Part shown: positions 1 to 9,353 of the stretch, piece after piece
Layout: each line of letters opens with the position of its first letter
Position numbering within the stretch: position 1 is the first letter of the stretch
Source of the DNA: Bacillus pinisoli
Lineage (GTDB): Bacteria > Bacillota > Bacilli > Bacillales > SA4
Length of the DNA stretch: 64,000 nucleotides
NCBI RefSeq assembly: GCF_023036475.1
Contig: NZ_JAJQKI010000003.1
Location: 1-64,000, forward strand
Reading direction: 5' to 3'
Made by a program: the position numbers and the translations under genes
The notes under the pieces: model-generated
What the model was told of the DNA's origin: nothing
The model's input: only the letters and a program-made list of their open reading frames with translations
Databases searched by the model: none

Positions 1-20
1 TTTATTGAAATATACCGATA

Positions 21-52
21 AAAAAAGGCCTCTGCTTTTGCAAAGACCTTTT
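21..52 (-). terminator. Rho-independent terminator of cccA
   Basis: Read on the minus strand, a stem of about 13 pairs (two G-U) closes over a short A loop and is followed by a T run. It lies seven bases past the cccA stop codon. Confidence 0.8.
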
Positions 53-58
53 AAGATA

Positions 59-412
59 TTATTTTTTCTCTTCTAACCATGCAGCTAAAGCTTTTGCTTG
101 TTCAGCATTAACAATTGCCCCTGGCATTGAGCCTTGCCCATTGTTGATAACTCCTTCAATATGAGCAGCATCATATTGACTTCCAATGTTAGCAAGTGCT
201 GGACCAAATCCACCTTGAAGTTGGTCACCATGACAGCTTAAGCAATTAGCAGCGTAAAGCTCTTCTGGTGTTAAAGCTTCTCCAGCTTTTTCTGTTTCAC
301 CACCATGTGCCATTTCATCCGCATTGTCTAAACCTATGAATGAAAAAAGGAACATTGCACCAATTCCTAAAATTGCAATAAGTGCAAAAGGTATTAATGG
401 ATTACGATTCAT
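59..412 (-). CDS. cccA: Membrane-anchored cytochrome c550
   Basis: This is a 117-residue class I c-type cytochrome that carries electrons on the outer face of the membrane. One hydrophobic segment (about residues 7-28) serves as an uncleaved anchor. The haem site is CLSCH (Cys57, Cys60, His61), and Met96 in a GSMPG loop is the likely sixth ligand. Length, anchor and the NPLIPF start match B. subtilis CccA, which also lies downstream of sigA. Here two extra genes separate it from sigA. A strong AGGAGG site precedes the ATG, and it has its own terminator. CccB is the alternative, but that is a lipoprotein and no lipobox is present here. Confidence 0.88.
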   Translation of the reverse strand: MNRNPLIPFALIAILGIGAMFLFSFIGLDNADEMAHGGETEKAGEALTPEELYAANCLSCHGDQLQGGFGPALANIGSQYDAAHIEGVINNGQGSMPGAIVNAEQAKALAAWLEEKK

Positions 413-626
413 GTGTATTACCTCCTTATGTAAATTTAAACTATGCCTAAAGTCATCATCTCAGTTTTTACGGTTACTGAAACGTGTTGATCTTGTCCCT
501 TCTTTTACTTCGAGGGCTAGATCTAAGTATTCACTTTTATTTTATACAAACAATCTCTATTTTACTTGAAATTCACCAGAAGTAAAAGTACAAATGTACA
601 AGATGATAAGAATTTCACGAAATAGA

Positions 627-657
627 CAAAAAAACTTCATCGAGTGAACGATGAAGT
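627..657 (-). terminator. Terminator of the acyl-CoA dehydrogenase gene
   Basis: A perfect 9 bp stem (ACTTCATCG and its complement) with a 6-base loop is followed on the minus strand by seven T. It lies just past the stop codon of the dehydrogenase gene. Confidence 0.85.
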
Positions 658-664
658 CTCCTCT

Positions 665-1804
665 TTAACAGCCAATCTCCCTTGCAATAACCATCCTTTG
701 AATTTCGGAAGTACCTTCTCCTATTTCAAGTAATTTAGCATCCCTCATATATCTTTCTACATGATAGTCACGCATATATCCGTTTCCGCCATGTATTTGA
801 ACGGCTTGATTCGTGATTTCCATACAAATCTCAGAAGCGTATAACTTACACATAGAAGCTTCCTTTGAAAAAGGCTTTCCTTGATCCTTTAACCATGCAG
901 CTTTATAAACCATATTTCTAGCAAGTTCAATTTTCATCGCCATATCAGCTAGTTTAAACTGTATAGCTTGAAATTTTGAGAGTGGTGAACCAAATTGCTT
1001 TCGTTCTTTTGCATAAGCTAATGATTTTTCATAAGCTCCTTGTGCAATCCCTACTGCCATTGCTCCAATTCCTATTCTGCCTCCATCCAACGTTTTCAAG
1101 AACTGTTTAAATCCTTCTCCCCTTTCACCTAAAAGGTTTTCCTGAGGAACTCTGACGTCTTCTAACACTAATTCAGTTGTATTTGAGGAGTGTAGACCCA
1201 TCTTTTCATAATTATCAATAACCGTGAATCCTGGGGTATTCGTTGGAACAATGATGGCACTTATTTCTTTTTTATGATCCTTCTGGGAAGTGACTGCTGT
1301 TAATGCAAGAAAATCAGCATAGCTAGCATTTGTTATATAGCATTTATTCCCATTAATAATAAAGTCCTCACCATCTTTTACCGCAACAGTTTGGGTGCCA
1401 CCTGCATCAGAACCTGCATTTGGTTCTGTTAAACCGAATGCACCTAATGACTCACCTGAACAAATAGAGGGCAAGTATTTCTCTTTCTGCTCCTTTGTTC
1501 CAAACAAATGAATTGGAGCACCTCCTAATGAGATATGAGCTGAATATGTAATGCCTGTTGATCCACAGTTACGACTTAACTCTTCAACTACAATGGCAAA
1601 ACTGGTCGTATCGGCACCAGCACCTCCATACTCTTCTTCAAAAGGTAGCCCCATCATTCCGAGTTCTCCAAGCTTCTTCATAATCTCTACTGGAAACCTT
1701 TTTTCTTTATCTCGCTGTTCTGCACCTGGAGCAACTTCCTCATTTGAAAATTCTCGAATCATTTTTTGCAAAAGAATTTGTTCTGAATTTAGATCAAAGT
1801 TCAC
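665..1804 (-). CDS. Acyl-CoA dehydrogenase
   Basis: This 379-residue protein has the length of a complete short/branched-chain acyl-CoA dehydrogenase, an FAD enzyme that puts the alpha-beta double bond into an acyl-CoA and passes electrons to ETF. The signature stretch around residues 120-135 ([13 protein letters not shown]), the RKQFG segment and the C-terminal GEGTSEIQR motif are clear; Glu363 in that motif is the likely catalytic base. It resembles the AcdA/MmgC group, but substrate length cannot be read from sequence. The start is GTG with a GGGGGG ribosome site. It stands alone, with its own terminator, between the unknown membrane gene and cccA, where B. subtilis has nothing, so it is probably an insertion relative to that order. 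Confidence 0.85.
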   Translation of the reverse strand: MNFDLNSEQILLQKMIREFSNEEVAPGAEQRDKEKRFPVEIMKKLGELGMMGLPFEEEYGGAGADTTSFAIVVEELSRNCGSTGITYSAHISLGGAPIHLFGTKEQKEKYLPSICSGESLGAFGLTEPNAGSDAGGTQTVAVKDGEDFIINGNKCYITNASYADFLALTAVTSQKDHKKEISAIIVPTNTPGFTVIDNYEKMGLHSSNTTELVLEDVRVPQENLLGERGEGFKQFLKTLDGGRIGIGAMAVGIAQGAYEKSLAYAKERKQFGSPLSKFQAIQFKLADMAMKIELARNMVYKAAWLKDQGKPFSKEASMCKLYASEICMEITNQAVQIHGGNGYMRDYHVERYMRDAKLLEIGEGTSEIQRMVIAREIGC

Positions 1805-1903
1805 TTCGTTTCCCCCCTAGACTTTTGTATGCGTTTTCATTTATTATAAATGTAGACAGGGTATTTTCACAACATTTAAAACATTTATAATAAATAATAT
1901 AGT

Positions 1904-2455
1904 CTATAAGGTAAAAAATAGATTCTTTATGAGTAACAAAATAACTAAGAAAAAGCCTATTAAACCAGCCCATTTCAGGTAAGTAAACATTAGTTTTCTT
2001 CCTAGTAGATACCACAATAAACAATTAAAAATAACTATAAATCCGAGCAAAATATGATTAGTTGGAGAGATGAATTCTACCATCTCTGTCGTAGTGATAA
2101 AAAATATAAAAAAAGATAAAATCATAAAAACCTTATAGTAAACATCCTTTTTCTTGCTAAAATACACAGAAAAACCTATAGAACATATAAGTAAAATGAT
2201 ATTTAGGGGTATTTGCAAATGAAATGACATTTCAGTAAAATAATTAGCAAGAAGAGTCGTTAAGAATAATACGAACCAAATATTCGGAATAATAAATGAC
2301 CAGTTAAACACGCTTTTGCTTCTTTTACTTTTTTCTTCGTGTTCCCCTTCCGAATATAAAGTTAATAAATAATTACAGTATTGTTCAGGTAATAATCGAT
2401 TTTTCTTCCAATATTCTATTTCCTTTAGAATAATTTCTTTTCGATGTTGGTTCAT
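1904..2455 (-). CDS. Unknown integral membrane protein
   Basis: I do not recognise this 183-residue protein. The first 45 residues are polar and helical, rich in Lys and Glu (EIEYWKKNRLLPEQY). About five hydrophobic segments follow, near residues 50-72, 78-96, 105-123, 131-150 and 158-181. The polar head followed by membrane helices recalls DUF2157-like proteins, but that is only a resemblance. It lies between sigA and the dehydrogenase gene and is probably a separate unit, because a good terminator follows sigA. The reading frame is intact and AT-rich like its surroundings. Confidence 0.6.
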   Translation of the reverse strand: MNQHRKEIILKEIEYWKKNRLLPEQYCNYLLTLYSEGEHEEKSKRSKSVFNWSFIIPNIWFVLFLTTLLANYFTEMSFHLQIPLNIILLICSIGFSVYFSKKKDVYYKVFMILSFFIFFITTTEMVEFISPTNHILLGFIVIFNCLLWYLLGRKLMFTYLKWAGLIGFFLVILLLIKNLFFTL

Positions 2456-2487
2456 TTAAGTCACCTGTTCTTCTATATATAAAAATA

Positions 2488-2526
2488 TAAAAAATAGTCT
2501 ACTTCATTGTAAGAAGTAAACTATTT
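2488..2526 (-). terminator. Terminator of the yqxD-dnaG-sigA unit
   Basis: A 14 bp stem with one G-U or mismatch pair and a 7-base loop is followed on the minus strand by a T run. It begins 13 bases past the sigA stop codon. Confidence 0.8.
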
Positions 2527-2539
2527 CATGTAAATAGAT

Positions 2540-3670
2540 TTATTCTAAAAAGTCCTTTAATCGCTTGCTTCGACTTGGATGACGAAGTTTTCTTAACGCT
2601 TTTGCTTCAATTTGTCTAATACGCTCACGCGTTACGCCAAATACTTTCCCGACTTCTTCAAGGGTTCTAGTGCGCCCATCATCCAATCCGAAACGGAGGC
2701 GAAGAACATTTTCCTCTCTATCAGTTAGAGTATCTAGCACATCTTCCAACTGTTCCTTTAATAATTCATAAGCAGCATGTTCTGAAGGAGAGGTAGCATC
2801 TTGATCTTCTATAAAATCGCCTAGATGGGAGTCATCTTCCTCACCAATTGGTGTTTCTAACGATACGGGCTCCTGTGCAATCTTAAGAATCTCTCTCACT
2901 TTGTCTGGTGTAAGATCCATATCTTCAGCAATCTCTTCTGGAGAAGGTTCTCTACCAAGATCTTGAAGTAACTGTCTTTGGACCCTAATTAGTTTGTTAA
3001 TGGTCTCAACCATATGCACTGGAATACGTATTGTACGTGCCTGATCAGCAATGGCTCTCGTAATCGCTTGTCGAATCCACCAAGTGGCATACGTACTAAA
3101 TTTATATCCTTTTTCATAATCAAATTTCTCAACAGCTTTAATTAGACCCATATTACCTTCTTGAATGAGATCTAAAAATAACATTCCACGACCAACGTAT
3201 CTTTTAGCGATACTTACTACTAGACGTAGATTAGCTTCTGCCAGACGGCGTTTAGCTTCTTCATCTCCCTTTTCAATACGTTTGGCCAACTCAATCTCAT
3301 CTTCAGCAGAAAGTAAATCAACACGACCTATTTCTTTTAAATACATCCTAACAGGGTCATTGATCTTAACTCCAGGAGGAACACTTAGGTCATTTAAATC
3401 AAACTCTTCATCCTTATTTAACTGTTGAATACTAGGATCTTCTTCTTCACCATCACTAATTATCTCGACACCTTGTTCACCTAGGTATTCATAATATTCA
3501 TCCATTTGATCCGATTCTATTTCAAATCCAGACATCTTATCGGCTATTTCTTCATACGTTAAAACTCCACGTTTTTTTCCTAAACTAGTAAGTTGCTCCT
3601 TAACTTGGTCAATCGTTAATTCATCTGTATCAGTCTCAACTTGTTTAGATTGTGTAGGTTTTTCAGCCAT
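2540..3670 (-). CDS. sigA: Primary sigma factor SigA (RpoD)
   Basis: This is the housekeeping sigma-70 subunit of RNA polymerase, which recognises TTGACA/TATAAT promoters. Region 1.1 lies at the acidic N-terminus. Region 1.2 starts at [12 protein letters not shown], region 2 contains the [18 protein letters not shown] and [12 protein letters not shown] core-binding and -10-melting segments, region 3 follows, and the region 4 helix-turn-helix is near [16 protein letters not shown]. The frame is open six codons further upstream, but a GGAGGGG site lies inside that extension. The start is therefore the ATG beginning MAEKPTQ, giving 376 residues. It follows dnaG by 38 bp in the classic macromolecular-synthesis order and ends at a strong terminator. 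Confidence 0.97.
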   Translation of the reverse strand: MAEKPTQSKQVETDTDELTIDQVKEQLTSLGKKRGVLTYEEIADKMSGFEIESDQMDEYYEYLGEQGVEIISDGEEEDPSIQQLNKDEEFDLNDLSVPPGVKINDPVRMYLKEIGRVDLLSAEDEIELAKRIEKGDEEAKRRLAEANLRLVVSIAKRYVGRGMLFLDLIQEGNMGLIKAVEKFDYEKGYKFSTYATWWIRQAITRAIADQARTIRIPVHMVETINKLIRVQRQLLQDLGREPSPEEIAEDMDLTPDKVREILKIAQEPVSLETPIGEEDDSHLGDFIEDQDATSPSEHAAYELLKEQLEDVLDTLTDREENVLRLRFGLDDGRTRTLEEVGKVFGVTRERIRQIEAKALRKLRHPSRSKRLKDFLE

Positions 3671-3708
3671 AAGATCCCCTCCTTCCAATAAGTGCTACTT
3701 GGTTTCTA

Positions 3709-5505
3709 TTATTTAAGCTCTTTTTTCATTTGGATAATTTCCATTTGAATTTGAGCAGCTTTCACAAATTCTTGGCGACGCTCAGCGTCTCTTCTTTCTG
3801 CTTCTTTTTCTTTTATTTTTAGACTTTTAGGGTAATTCAGAACCTGCTTAATATAATCATGAAGCTCTTGTGAGGAAAGTTCCTCATTTATTAGAAGCAT
3901 GGAAATTTCAGAAATAACACGCTGAAGCGATATATCCTCAATCCTACTTAGAAATGCATTTACATCAGGTTGATGTCCTTCTTCATAGTATCCATAAAGA
4001 TAGGCTGCAATTGCACTATGCTCCTCTATATTAAATAAACCTCCTAACGCATCTTGAACCTTAAAAGCAACGTCCTGGTCTCTTAGCATGTGAGCAAGTA
4101 AGAGCCGTTCTGCGTTATGATAGGCTGGTAGCATTTTCTTAGCTGGTAACATCGGTCTATTGAATATAGTATTTCTTGATGCACCTTCATTATCCCTTTT
4201 TTTAACTTGCTTACTTAATTGAAATTCTTGTGATTTAAGCGCATCTAGTGAGATTGAAAACTCGTCGGCAAGCTGTCTTAAGTAGTGGTCTTTTTCAACT
4301 GGTTTTTCTATATGTGAGATCTCTTTTACCACTTGGTCAATATAAGAAATCCGGTCAGCTTCATCCTTTAAGTCTTTACCCCTTCTAAAATACTGAAGCT
4401 TAAATGCCATCAACGTTAAACTTGCCCCTATTACATCAGTTCTAAACTTGGATTCTCCAAATTTCTTTATGTAGTCATCAGGATCAAGCCCATCAGGCAT
4501 CATTGCAACTCTTACCTCACAGCCTGCAGCTTTAAGCATTGCGGATGCTCTATAGGCCGCTTCAATACCCGCTTTATCTGAGTCATAACAAACTGTTACA
4601 TGGTCTACATTTCGCTTTAGAATCTTAATTTGTTCCTCGGTTAATGCTGTTCCCATCGTAGCGATTGAATTAGTCAGTCCAGCCCTATGTAAGGCAATAA
4701 CATCGACAAATCCTTCTAGTAAAATAGCTTGCTGCTTCTTTCGAATCTGCTGCCTCGCGAGGTGGAAAGCGTAAAGAGTTTTACTTTTTTGAAAAACATC
4801 TGATTCCGGACTGTTTAAATATTTAGGTTCTCCATCATCTAAAATCCGACCACTAAACGCTGTTACCTGTCCTTGATGATTCCATAGAGGAAACATGATT
4901 CGATTACGAAAACGATCAAAGTATTTACCTTCTGAATTTTTTATTGAAATACCTGCACTTTCGAGTAAGTCTAATGTGAATCCTCTCTTTTGAAGAAATT
5001 TAGTACCAAAGTCCCAAGACGAAGGAGCATAACCAATACCGAATGTTTCAATAACCTCTTTATTTATTCCACGATTTGAGAGGTAGGCTAATGCATCCTG
5101 ACCTTCCTTTGTGTTTACTAATAAATGATGGTAAAATTTCTTTAAGAGCTCATGAGCCTCGATCATTTTTGCTTCGTGAGTGTTTAGCCGAGTGCTTACT
5201 GGCTGTTCGAATTCAGGTAGTTCAACATCGGTACGTTCTGCAGCTTGTTGGACTGCTTCAAGGAAGGAAACACCTTCAATTTCCATTAAGAAGGAAAATA
5301 CATTCCCACCTGCCCCACAGCCAAAACAGTGATAAATCTGTTTATCTGAGGAAACCGAAAAGGAAGGAGATTTTTCTCCATGAAAGGGACAGAGTCCAAA
5401 ATGATTTCGACCTTGTTTCTTCAATTGAACATATTCACTAACTACATCTACAATGTCTATTGTATTGCGAATCTTTTCGATGATATCTTCTGAAATTCGA
5501 TTCAC
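3709..5505 (-). CDS. dnaG: DNA primase
   Basis: This 598-residue primase makes RNA primers for lagging-strand synthesis. The CHC2 zinc finger uses Cys39, His42, Cys60 and Cys63. A catalytic TOPRIM domain follows (the Glu in LLEGFVDVIALH and the Asp pair in YDSDKAG). The C-terminal region is the helicase-interaction domain. The start is GTG with a TGGAG site about 10 bases away. It is 28 bp downstream of yqxD and 38 bp upstream of sigA, so the three are very likely co-transcribed. Confidence 0.96.
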   Translation of the reverse strand: MNRISEDIIEKIRNTIDIVDVVSEYVQLKKQGRNHFGLCPFHGEKSPSFSVSSDKQIYHCFGCGAGGNVFSFLMEIEGVSFLEAVQQAAERTDVELPEFEQPVSTRLNTHEAKMIEAHELLKKFYHHLLVNTKEGQDALAYLSNRGINKEVIETFGIGYAPSSWDFGTKFLQKRGFTLDLLESAGISIKNSEGKYFDRFRNRIMFPLWNHQGQVTAFSGRILDDGEPKYLNSPESDVFQKSKTLYAFHLARQQIRKKQQAILLEGFVDVIALHRAGLTNSIATMGTALTEEQIKILKRNVDHVTVCYDSDKAGIEAAYRASAMLKAAGCEVRVAMMPDGLDPDDYIKKFGESKFRTDVIGASLTLMAFKLQYFRRGKDLKDEADRISYIDQVVKEISHIEKPVEKDHYLRQLADEFSISLDALKSQEFQLSKQVKKRDNEGASRNTIFNRPMLPAKKMLPAYHNAERLLLAHMLRDQDVAFKVQDALGGLFNIEEHSAIAAYLYGYYEEGHQPDVNAFLSRIEDISLQRVISEISMLLINEELSSQELHDYIKQVLNYPKSLKIKEKEAERRDAERRQEFVKAAQIQMEIIQMKKELK

Positions 5506-5533
5506 TGATTAACAACTCCATTGTTTATTATTT

Positions 5534-6007
5534 CTATAAAAAATCTTTTTTTCCTTCAAGATTCGACAAAATTTTTTCAAGGGTTTGAATAAATTGATTC
5601 CGATCTTGATTTGTAAACGGGCTTGGCCCCTTTGAGAAATTACCTTTTCGTCTTTCTTTTGCCGATATGTATCGCATGTTTAGAGCAAATCCTATTGTTT
5701 CCTCTAGATACTCTTTTCCCCGAGGAGAGATGACTTTAATACCTTTTCCTAACAGAAGACTGGCAAGACCAATATCTTGTGTGATAACAATATCACCCCT
5801 TTTAGAATGGTTAGTGATATACATATCAACTTCTTCTTTGTTCGCATCAACATAAATCCAGGTGCCACCTATAGAATTTGTCATAACATGGGAATATGAT
5901 GCAACAAATATCACATCAATTTCGTATGAAGCAGCTATATGTAAGATTTCATTTTTAACAGGACACGCATCTGCGTCCACAAAAAGTTGAGCTATTTTTT
6001 TCGTCAT
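5534..6007 (-). CDS. yqxD: UPF0178 family protein YqxD
   Basis: This 157-residue protein belongs to the YaiI/YqxD family, which has a NYN/PIN-like nuclease fold but no established function. Family motifs are visible: VDADACPVKNEI near the N-terminus, IVITQDIGLASLLL, and the C-terminal GPSPFTNQDRNQF. Conserved Asp residues (in VDAD and TQD) would form the acidic site. It is the first gene of the yqxD-dnaG-sigA unit. Its ribosome site is unusual: the only strong purine tract (GGAGGG) is about 18 bases from the ATG. Confidence 0.85.
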   Translation of the reverse strand: MTKKIAQLFVDADACPVKNEILHIAASYEIDVIFVASYSHVMTNSIGGTWIYVDANKEEVDMYITNHSKRGDIVITQDIGLASLLLGKGIKVISPRGKEYLEETIGFALNMRYISAKERRKGNFSKGPSPFTNQDRNQFIQTLEKILSNLEGKKDFL

Positions 6008-6227
6008 ATTTCACTATTCTACATCCCTCCGAATAATCCTTCAATCTATATGCAAAGTTTTTAAATTCTGAGTTTTGTCAATTGGCGAAAAAAACATTCT
6101 CGTTATTCTACATGATACTCTGTGCTGAAGTAGACCTCCTTATATCATTGCCTTTAACCATATTCGGGAGTATAGACCTATTATCTCTGGAGTATATTAC
6201 ATTCTTCTTTTTAACGTAGCTACAACG

Positions 6228-6255
6228 TATATATGAATGTAGTATGCAATCACAA
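6228..6255 (-). promoter_or_regulatory. Candidate sigma-A promoter upstream of yqxD
   Basis: On the minus strand, TTGTGA is separated by 16 bp from TATATA, about 220 bases upstream of the yqxD start. The match is moderate and the region is AT-rich, so chance is possible. Confidence 0.35.
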
Positions 6256-6353
6256 AAAAATATTTTTTCTCTTGACAAATGCTATACTTTTAGTTTATTC
6301 GGTTTTACCCAACTCTAAACCTAATTTTGTTCTTTTTTGTCAACAATTTTTCA

Positions 6354-6381
6354 TTATAGTACAGTTTATGTGAAATTTCCA
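6354..6381 (-). promoter_or_regulatory. Second candidate promoter upstream of yqxD
   Basis: On the minus strand, a perfect TATAAT has a weak TGGAAA 16 bp upstream. It lies about 350 bases before yqxD. The B. subtilis sigA operon has more than one sigma-A promoter, so two starts here would be consistent. Confidence 0.35.
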
Positions 6382-6431
6382 TCAGTTTCTTAATTTTATT
6401 ACCAATATAGTTTTAAAATGTGCGCATGATT

Positions 6432-6464
6432 AAAACACACCTTTTTTTGTAAATGGTGTGTTTT
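6432..6464. terminator. Hairpin with a T run in the loop
   Basis: A perfect 10 bp stem (AAAACACACC and its complement) closes over a 13-base T-rich loop. Each flank ends in four T in its own direction, so it could act weakly as a terminator either way, most plausibly for ppsR transcripts on the minus strand. Confidence 0.45.
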
Positions 6465-6551
6465 AAGAATGTCTGATTTCGTTTAGCTTGTTATCTCTAA
6501 GGATTGATTCTCCTAGCCGTAATAATAAGGATAGAGAAGAACTTATACATT

Positions 6552-6744
6552 GGCTCTTTTTCGTATAGATTGTTGCTTTCGTAAAAATCCCAAAAGCCGG
6601 ATTTTTACTCGGTAGTACACTGACCAGTGCTTTAAATAGAGAGAGATCCTCTTTTCTAACAATTATCACTTCGGTCTAGGAGCATTAGAAAAGATGTTTA
6701 TCATAAAATTAGATTGAAAAGCAACAAAGTTTTAGAAAAGAGCC
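6552..6744 (-). repeat. MITE-like repeat, long form, copy A
   Basis: This is a 193 bp repeat with inverted ends: GGCTCTTTT at one side and AAAAGAGCC at the other, with the homology extending inward to a shared TTGTTGCTTT. It is the same length as, and closely similar to, the copy at 57289-57481, but inverted. An inner hairpin (GTAAAAATCC paired with GGATTTTTAC) lies near one end. The last base of the repeat is the third base of the ppsR stop codon. No transposase is encoded. Confidence 0.8.
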
Positions 6745-7556
6745 TATATTTTATATGTTGATTGATAAATATTTAATATAACGTTAGCCGTTTCCTCTAC
6801 AGCTTTATTAGATACGTCAATGACTTTACAGCCAATTCGGTCAGCAACCTTGTCAAAATACTCTAATTCGTCTTTTATTCTTTCAATGTTTGCATAGCTT
6901 GCTTCATCATTAAGCCCTAAAGCTTTTAGTCTTTCTTTTCGTATATCATTCAGTTTATTTGGACTGATTTTTAAGCCAAAGCAGCGGCTTTGTGGTACCT
7001 TAAATAATTCTTCAGGTGGGTCCACTTCAGGTACGATAGGTACATTCGCTACTTTCAGACGTTTATGAGCAAGATATTGTGATAGTGGGGTTTTTGATGT
7101 TCTAGATACTCCTACTAAAACGATATCAGCTCTTAAGATACCTCTTGGATCCCTACCATCATCATATTTAACAGCAAATTCAATCGCTTCTACCTTTTTA
7201 AAGTAGTCCTCATCAAGCTTTCTAACATTTCCTGGTTCACATAAAGGAGGCAGTCCTGTCGTTTCCTCAATTCGATCAATAAGTGGACCGATTATATCAA
7301 CGACGATTACACCCTCTTTTTGTGCTTCACTCATTAAATAGTGTCGGAGTTCAGGGATGACAAGTGTAAACACAATGATACCATTGTTTAACTTTGCTAG
7401 ATGGATGACTTCTTTTATTGTGGATTTATCTTCAATAAATGGAATTCTCCTGATATTCGTATCAGTGGTTTGAAATTGACTTATGGCTGCTTTTACTACT
7501 AATTCTGCTGTTTCTCCAACTGAATCAGAAACTACATAGATGATCTGGTTACTCAT
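6744..7556 (-). CDS. ppsR: Pyruvate phosphate dikinase regulatory protein (PpsR/YqfL family)
   Basis: This 270-residue bifunctional serine/threonine kinase and Pi-dependent phosphorylase family protein (DUF299) acts on pyruvate phosphate dikinase or PEP synthase. The P-loop-like GVSRTSKT is at residues 149-156, preceded by [13 protein letters not shown] at the N-terminus. The start has a GGAGGG site. As in B. subtilis it is 61 bp downstream of ccpN, the repressor of gluconeogenesis, which supports a role in the PEP/pyruvate node. The stop codon TAG takes its G from the adjoining repeat, so the gene end was probably shifted slightly by that insertion. Confidence 0.9.
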   Translation of the reverse strand: MSNQIIYVVSDSVGETAELVVKAAISQFQTTDTNIRRIPFIEDKSTIKEVIHLAKLNNGIIVFTLVIPELRHYLMSEAQKEGVIVVDIIGPLIDRIEETTGLPPLCEPGNVRKLDEDYFKKVEAIEFAVKYDDGRDPRGILRADIVLVGVSRTSKTPLSQYLAHKRLKVANVPIVPEVDPPEELFKVPQSRCFGLKISPNKLNDIRKERLKALGLNDEASYANIERIKDELEYFDKVADRIGCKVIDVSNKAVEETANVILNIYQSTYKI

Positions 7557-7617
7557 CTCATCCCTCCATTTTATTTTCGTTAGCTAGTTCGTCTCTAACT
7601 TATTTATTTAGAAGAAA

Positions 7618-8259
7618 TTAAAACATTTCATCGTGTCCAAGATCAACAAGTACTTTCGTCATATTTGTTTTCGTCAGTCTACCAACAACCTCAAGGCCCT
7701 TGTTTGTATCTTTTACAACAGGTACTGCATCAATTTGTTTCTCAATCAATTTAACTGCTACATCCAACATCAGATCTTCTTTTCGACAAACCGTAATATT
7801 GGGCATTCTTGTCATAATAATATGCACAGGGATACTCGTAAGTTCTTGTTTGCCTAAACTTGCACGTAGTAAATCTTTCCTTGATAGTACTCCTACTAAA
7901 ATAGCTTCTCTGTTTACTACAAATAATGTCCCAACATCCTCAAGAAACATCGTACAAATAGCGTCGTATACGGAGACATTTTCATCTGTTACAACAGGAA
8001 TAGATTGATAATCCTTTACTTGCAGCTTTTTAATTTTATCTGTCAATAACTGTGACCCGGTTTTACCCGTGTAGAAATATCCGACTCTTGGTCTTGCATC
8101 CAAGTAACCTGCCATTGTTAGGATTGCTAAATCAGGACGCAAAGTTGCTCTTGTTAGATTTAACCGATCGGCAATACTTTCACCTGTGATTGGTCCATTA
8201 TCTTTAACGATTTGAAGAATTAACTCCTGTCTTTTGTTCAGTTCGATTGGTAACACCAC
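7618..8259 (-). CDS. ccpN: Gluconeogenesis repressor CcpN
   Basis: This 213-residue regulator has an N-terminal winged helix-turn-helix (about residues 5-60, with LNLTRATLRPDLAILTMAGYLDARPRVGYF) followed by two CBS domains (about 80-135 and 145-205) that sense nucleotides. CcpN represses gapB and pckA in B. subtilis. The exact start is unsure: two consecutive GTG codons overlap the AAAGGTGG ribosome site, so spacing is short for either. It precedes ppsR in the same orientation and they are probably co-transcribed. Confidence 0.92.
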   Translation of the reverse strand: MVLPIELNKRQELILQIVKDNGPITGESIADRLNLTRATLRPDLAILTMAGYLDARPRVGYFYTGKTGSQLLTDKIKKLQVKDYQSIPVVTDENVSVYDAICTMFLEDVGTLFVVNREAILVGVLSRKDLLRASLGKQELTSIPVHIIMTRMPNITVCRKEDLMLDVAVKLIEKQIDAVPVVKDTNKGLEVVGRLTKTNMTKVLVDLGHDEMF

Positions 8260-8422
8260 CTTTATGTAACGCCGTCAATATGTGCCATACTATTCGTTAT
8301 TATATAGCATATATATAAAACTTGGCTACCGGGAAAGCCTTATAAAATCCTATTTTCTATAAATTTTGTCACTCATTAGATCTCTCACACAAGATTTGTT
8401 ATGTATGTAGATACAGCCACTC

Positions 8423-8512
8423 TAAGAGCAACTCTCTAGGTTTAAAGCAGAGACTTTGTACTAACAAGCTTTTGGGATTTTCACGAAAGCAACAATCTAT
8501 ACGAAAATAGCC
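8423..8512 (+). repeat. MITE-like repeat, right part only, copy D
   Basis: These 90 bases match the right half of the long repeat: the AAGAGCAACTCTCT segment, the TTTAAAGCAGAGAC segment, and the terminal CGAAAGCAACAATCTATACG run into a decayed GAAAATAGCC end. The left half is missing or unrecognisable. The inner hairpin is also shortened. It fills most of the 310 bp gap where B. subtilis carries glyQS. Confidence 0.7.
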
Positions 8513-8545
8513 AATAAAAAACTCTCGGCTATTCTTTCCGAGAGT
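8513..8545 (-). terminator. Terminator of recO
   Basis: A perfect 8 bp stem (ACTCTCGG and its complement) with a 9-base loop is followed by six T on the minus strand, 24 bases beyond the recO stop codon. Confidence 0.85.
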
Positions 8546-8569
8546 GACTGCAAGCCATTATAACTCACC

Positions 8570-9322
8570 TTAAAGAGGATTATTAAAAGTATCTAGCTGA
8601 GTTAAAAATCTTTTAGACTTTAACATTAAACCTGAGTACTCGTCATAAAATCGAGAGATAACAGTTTTAAGTTCAGCTTTTGTTTCATCTTTTACTGATA
8701 TGTTACCTAACCTCTTAAGGTCAAAGGTATAAAATAGACGAAGTAGTCTTACAGTTGCAGGAGAGATTTGAATTCGGTTCCTATCCTTACCGCTACAATG
8801 ATGACAGAGAAATCCTCCTTCGCTTATTGAAAAAGAGAAGGCCCCTTCCGTTTCACCACAACTGACACAGCTTGAAAGATGAGGATAGAGTCCAATAACC
8901 TGCAACATTTTTAATTCATAAATCATCTTTAAGATTTCTAAGTCTAATCCCTCGTTCATGTAATTGAGAGTCTGGTATAAAAGTTCAAACAGATAAGGAT
9001 TTGGTGTTTTCTCATCTACTCCCTTATCTGTTAACTCAACAACGTATGAAGCATAGGCGGTTGCTATAATATCTGATTTTATATACTTCATACTTGATAT
9101 ACTCTCACCTTGCTGGAGAGTGCCAAGACCCTTGCCGGTTTGGACTAAGAAATACCCATAAGTAAATAATTGAGAGATGGAGGATAATCGGCTACTAGGC
9201 TTTTTTGCTCCTCGTGCCATTACACCAATCTTTCCAAACTCTCGAGTAAAAACGGTGACAATCTTATTTGTTTCACCATAATCATTTGTTCTAATTACAA
9301 TACCTTCAACCTTTTGAAGCAA
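8570..9322 (-). CDS. recO: DNA repair protein RecO
   Basis: This recombination mediator loads RecA at single-strand gaps with RecR. It has an N-terminal OB fold and a helical C-terminal domain with a four-cysteine zinc site (Cys152, Cys155, Cys173, Cys176). The frame opens three codons earlier at a GTG, but the GGAAGGTG ribosome site overlaps that codon. A TTG start giving MLQKVEGIV matches the MLTKCEGIV start of B. subtilis RecO, so TTG is preferred, giving 250 residues. It lies downstream of era and yqzL as in B. subtilis. Confidence 0.9.
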   Translation of the reverse strand: MLQKVEGIVIRTNDYGETNKIVTVFTREFGKIGVMARGAKKPSSRLSSISQLFTYGYFLVQTGKGLGTLQQGESISSMKYIKSDIIATAYASYVVELTDKGVDEKTPNPYLFELLYQTLNYMNEGLDLEILKMIYELKMLQVIGLYPHLSSCVSCGETEGAFSFSISEGGFLCHHCSGKDRNRIQISPATVRLLRLFYTFDLKRLGNISVKDETKAELKTVISRFYDEYSGLMLKSKRFLTQLDTFNNPL

Positions 9323-9353
9323 GTTGTTCACCTTCCATGAGTATATGGAAGAG

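Larger units (their letters stand above)
6008..6743. other. Gene-free stretch between yqxD and ppsR
   Basis: No coding gene was found in these 736 bases. They hold two candidate minus-strand promoters for yqxD-dnaG-sigA, a T-rich hairpin, and a full copy of the GGCTCTTTTC repeat. The only open frame above 60 codons (near 6463-6669) runs mostly inside the repeat. The same frame appears in another repeat copy at 57.4 kb, so it is not treated as a gene. Confidence 0.7.

Noticed and set aside
1794-2024. Open frame of 76 codons overlapping the membrane protein gene and the dehydrogenase start
   Set aside because: It has no ribosome site and runs out of frame over two better-supported genes.
6272-6300. 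TTGACA on the plus strand as promoter of a small RNA in the yqxD-ppsR gap
   Set aside because: No acceptable -10 hexamer lies 16-18 bp downstream, and no clear transcript end fits.
6463-6669. Open frame of 68 codons in copy A of the repeat, with a near-identical frame at 57365-57553
   Set aside because: The similarity is explained by the shared non-coding repeat. Both lack a ribosome site and diverge where the repeat ends.
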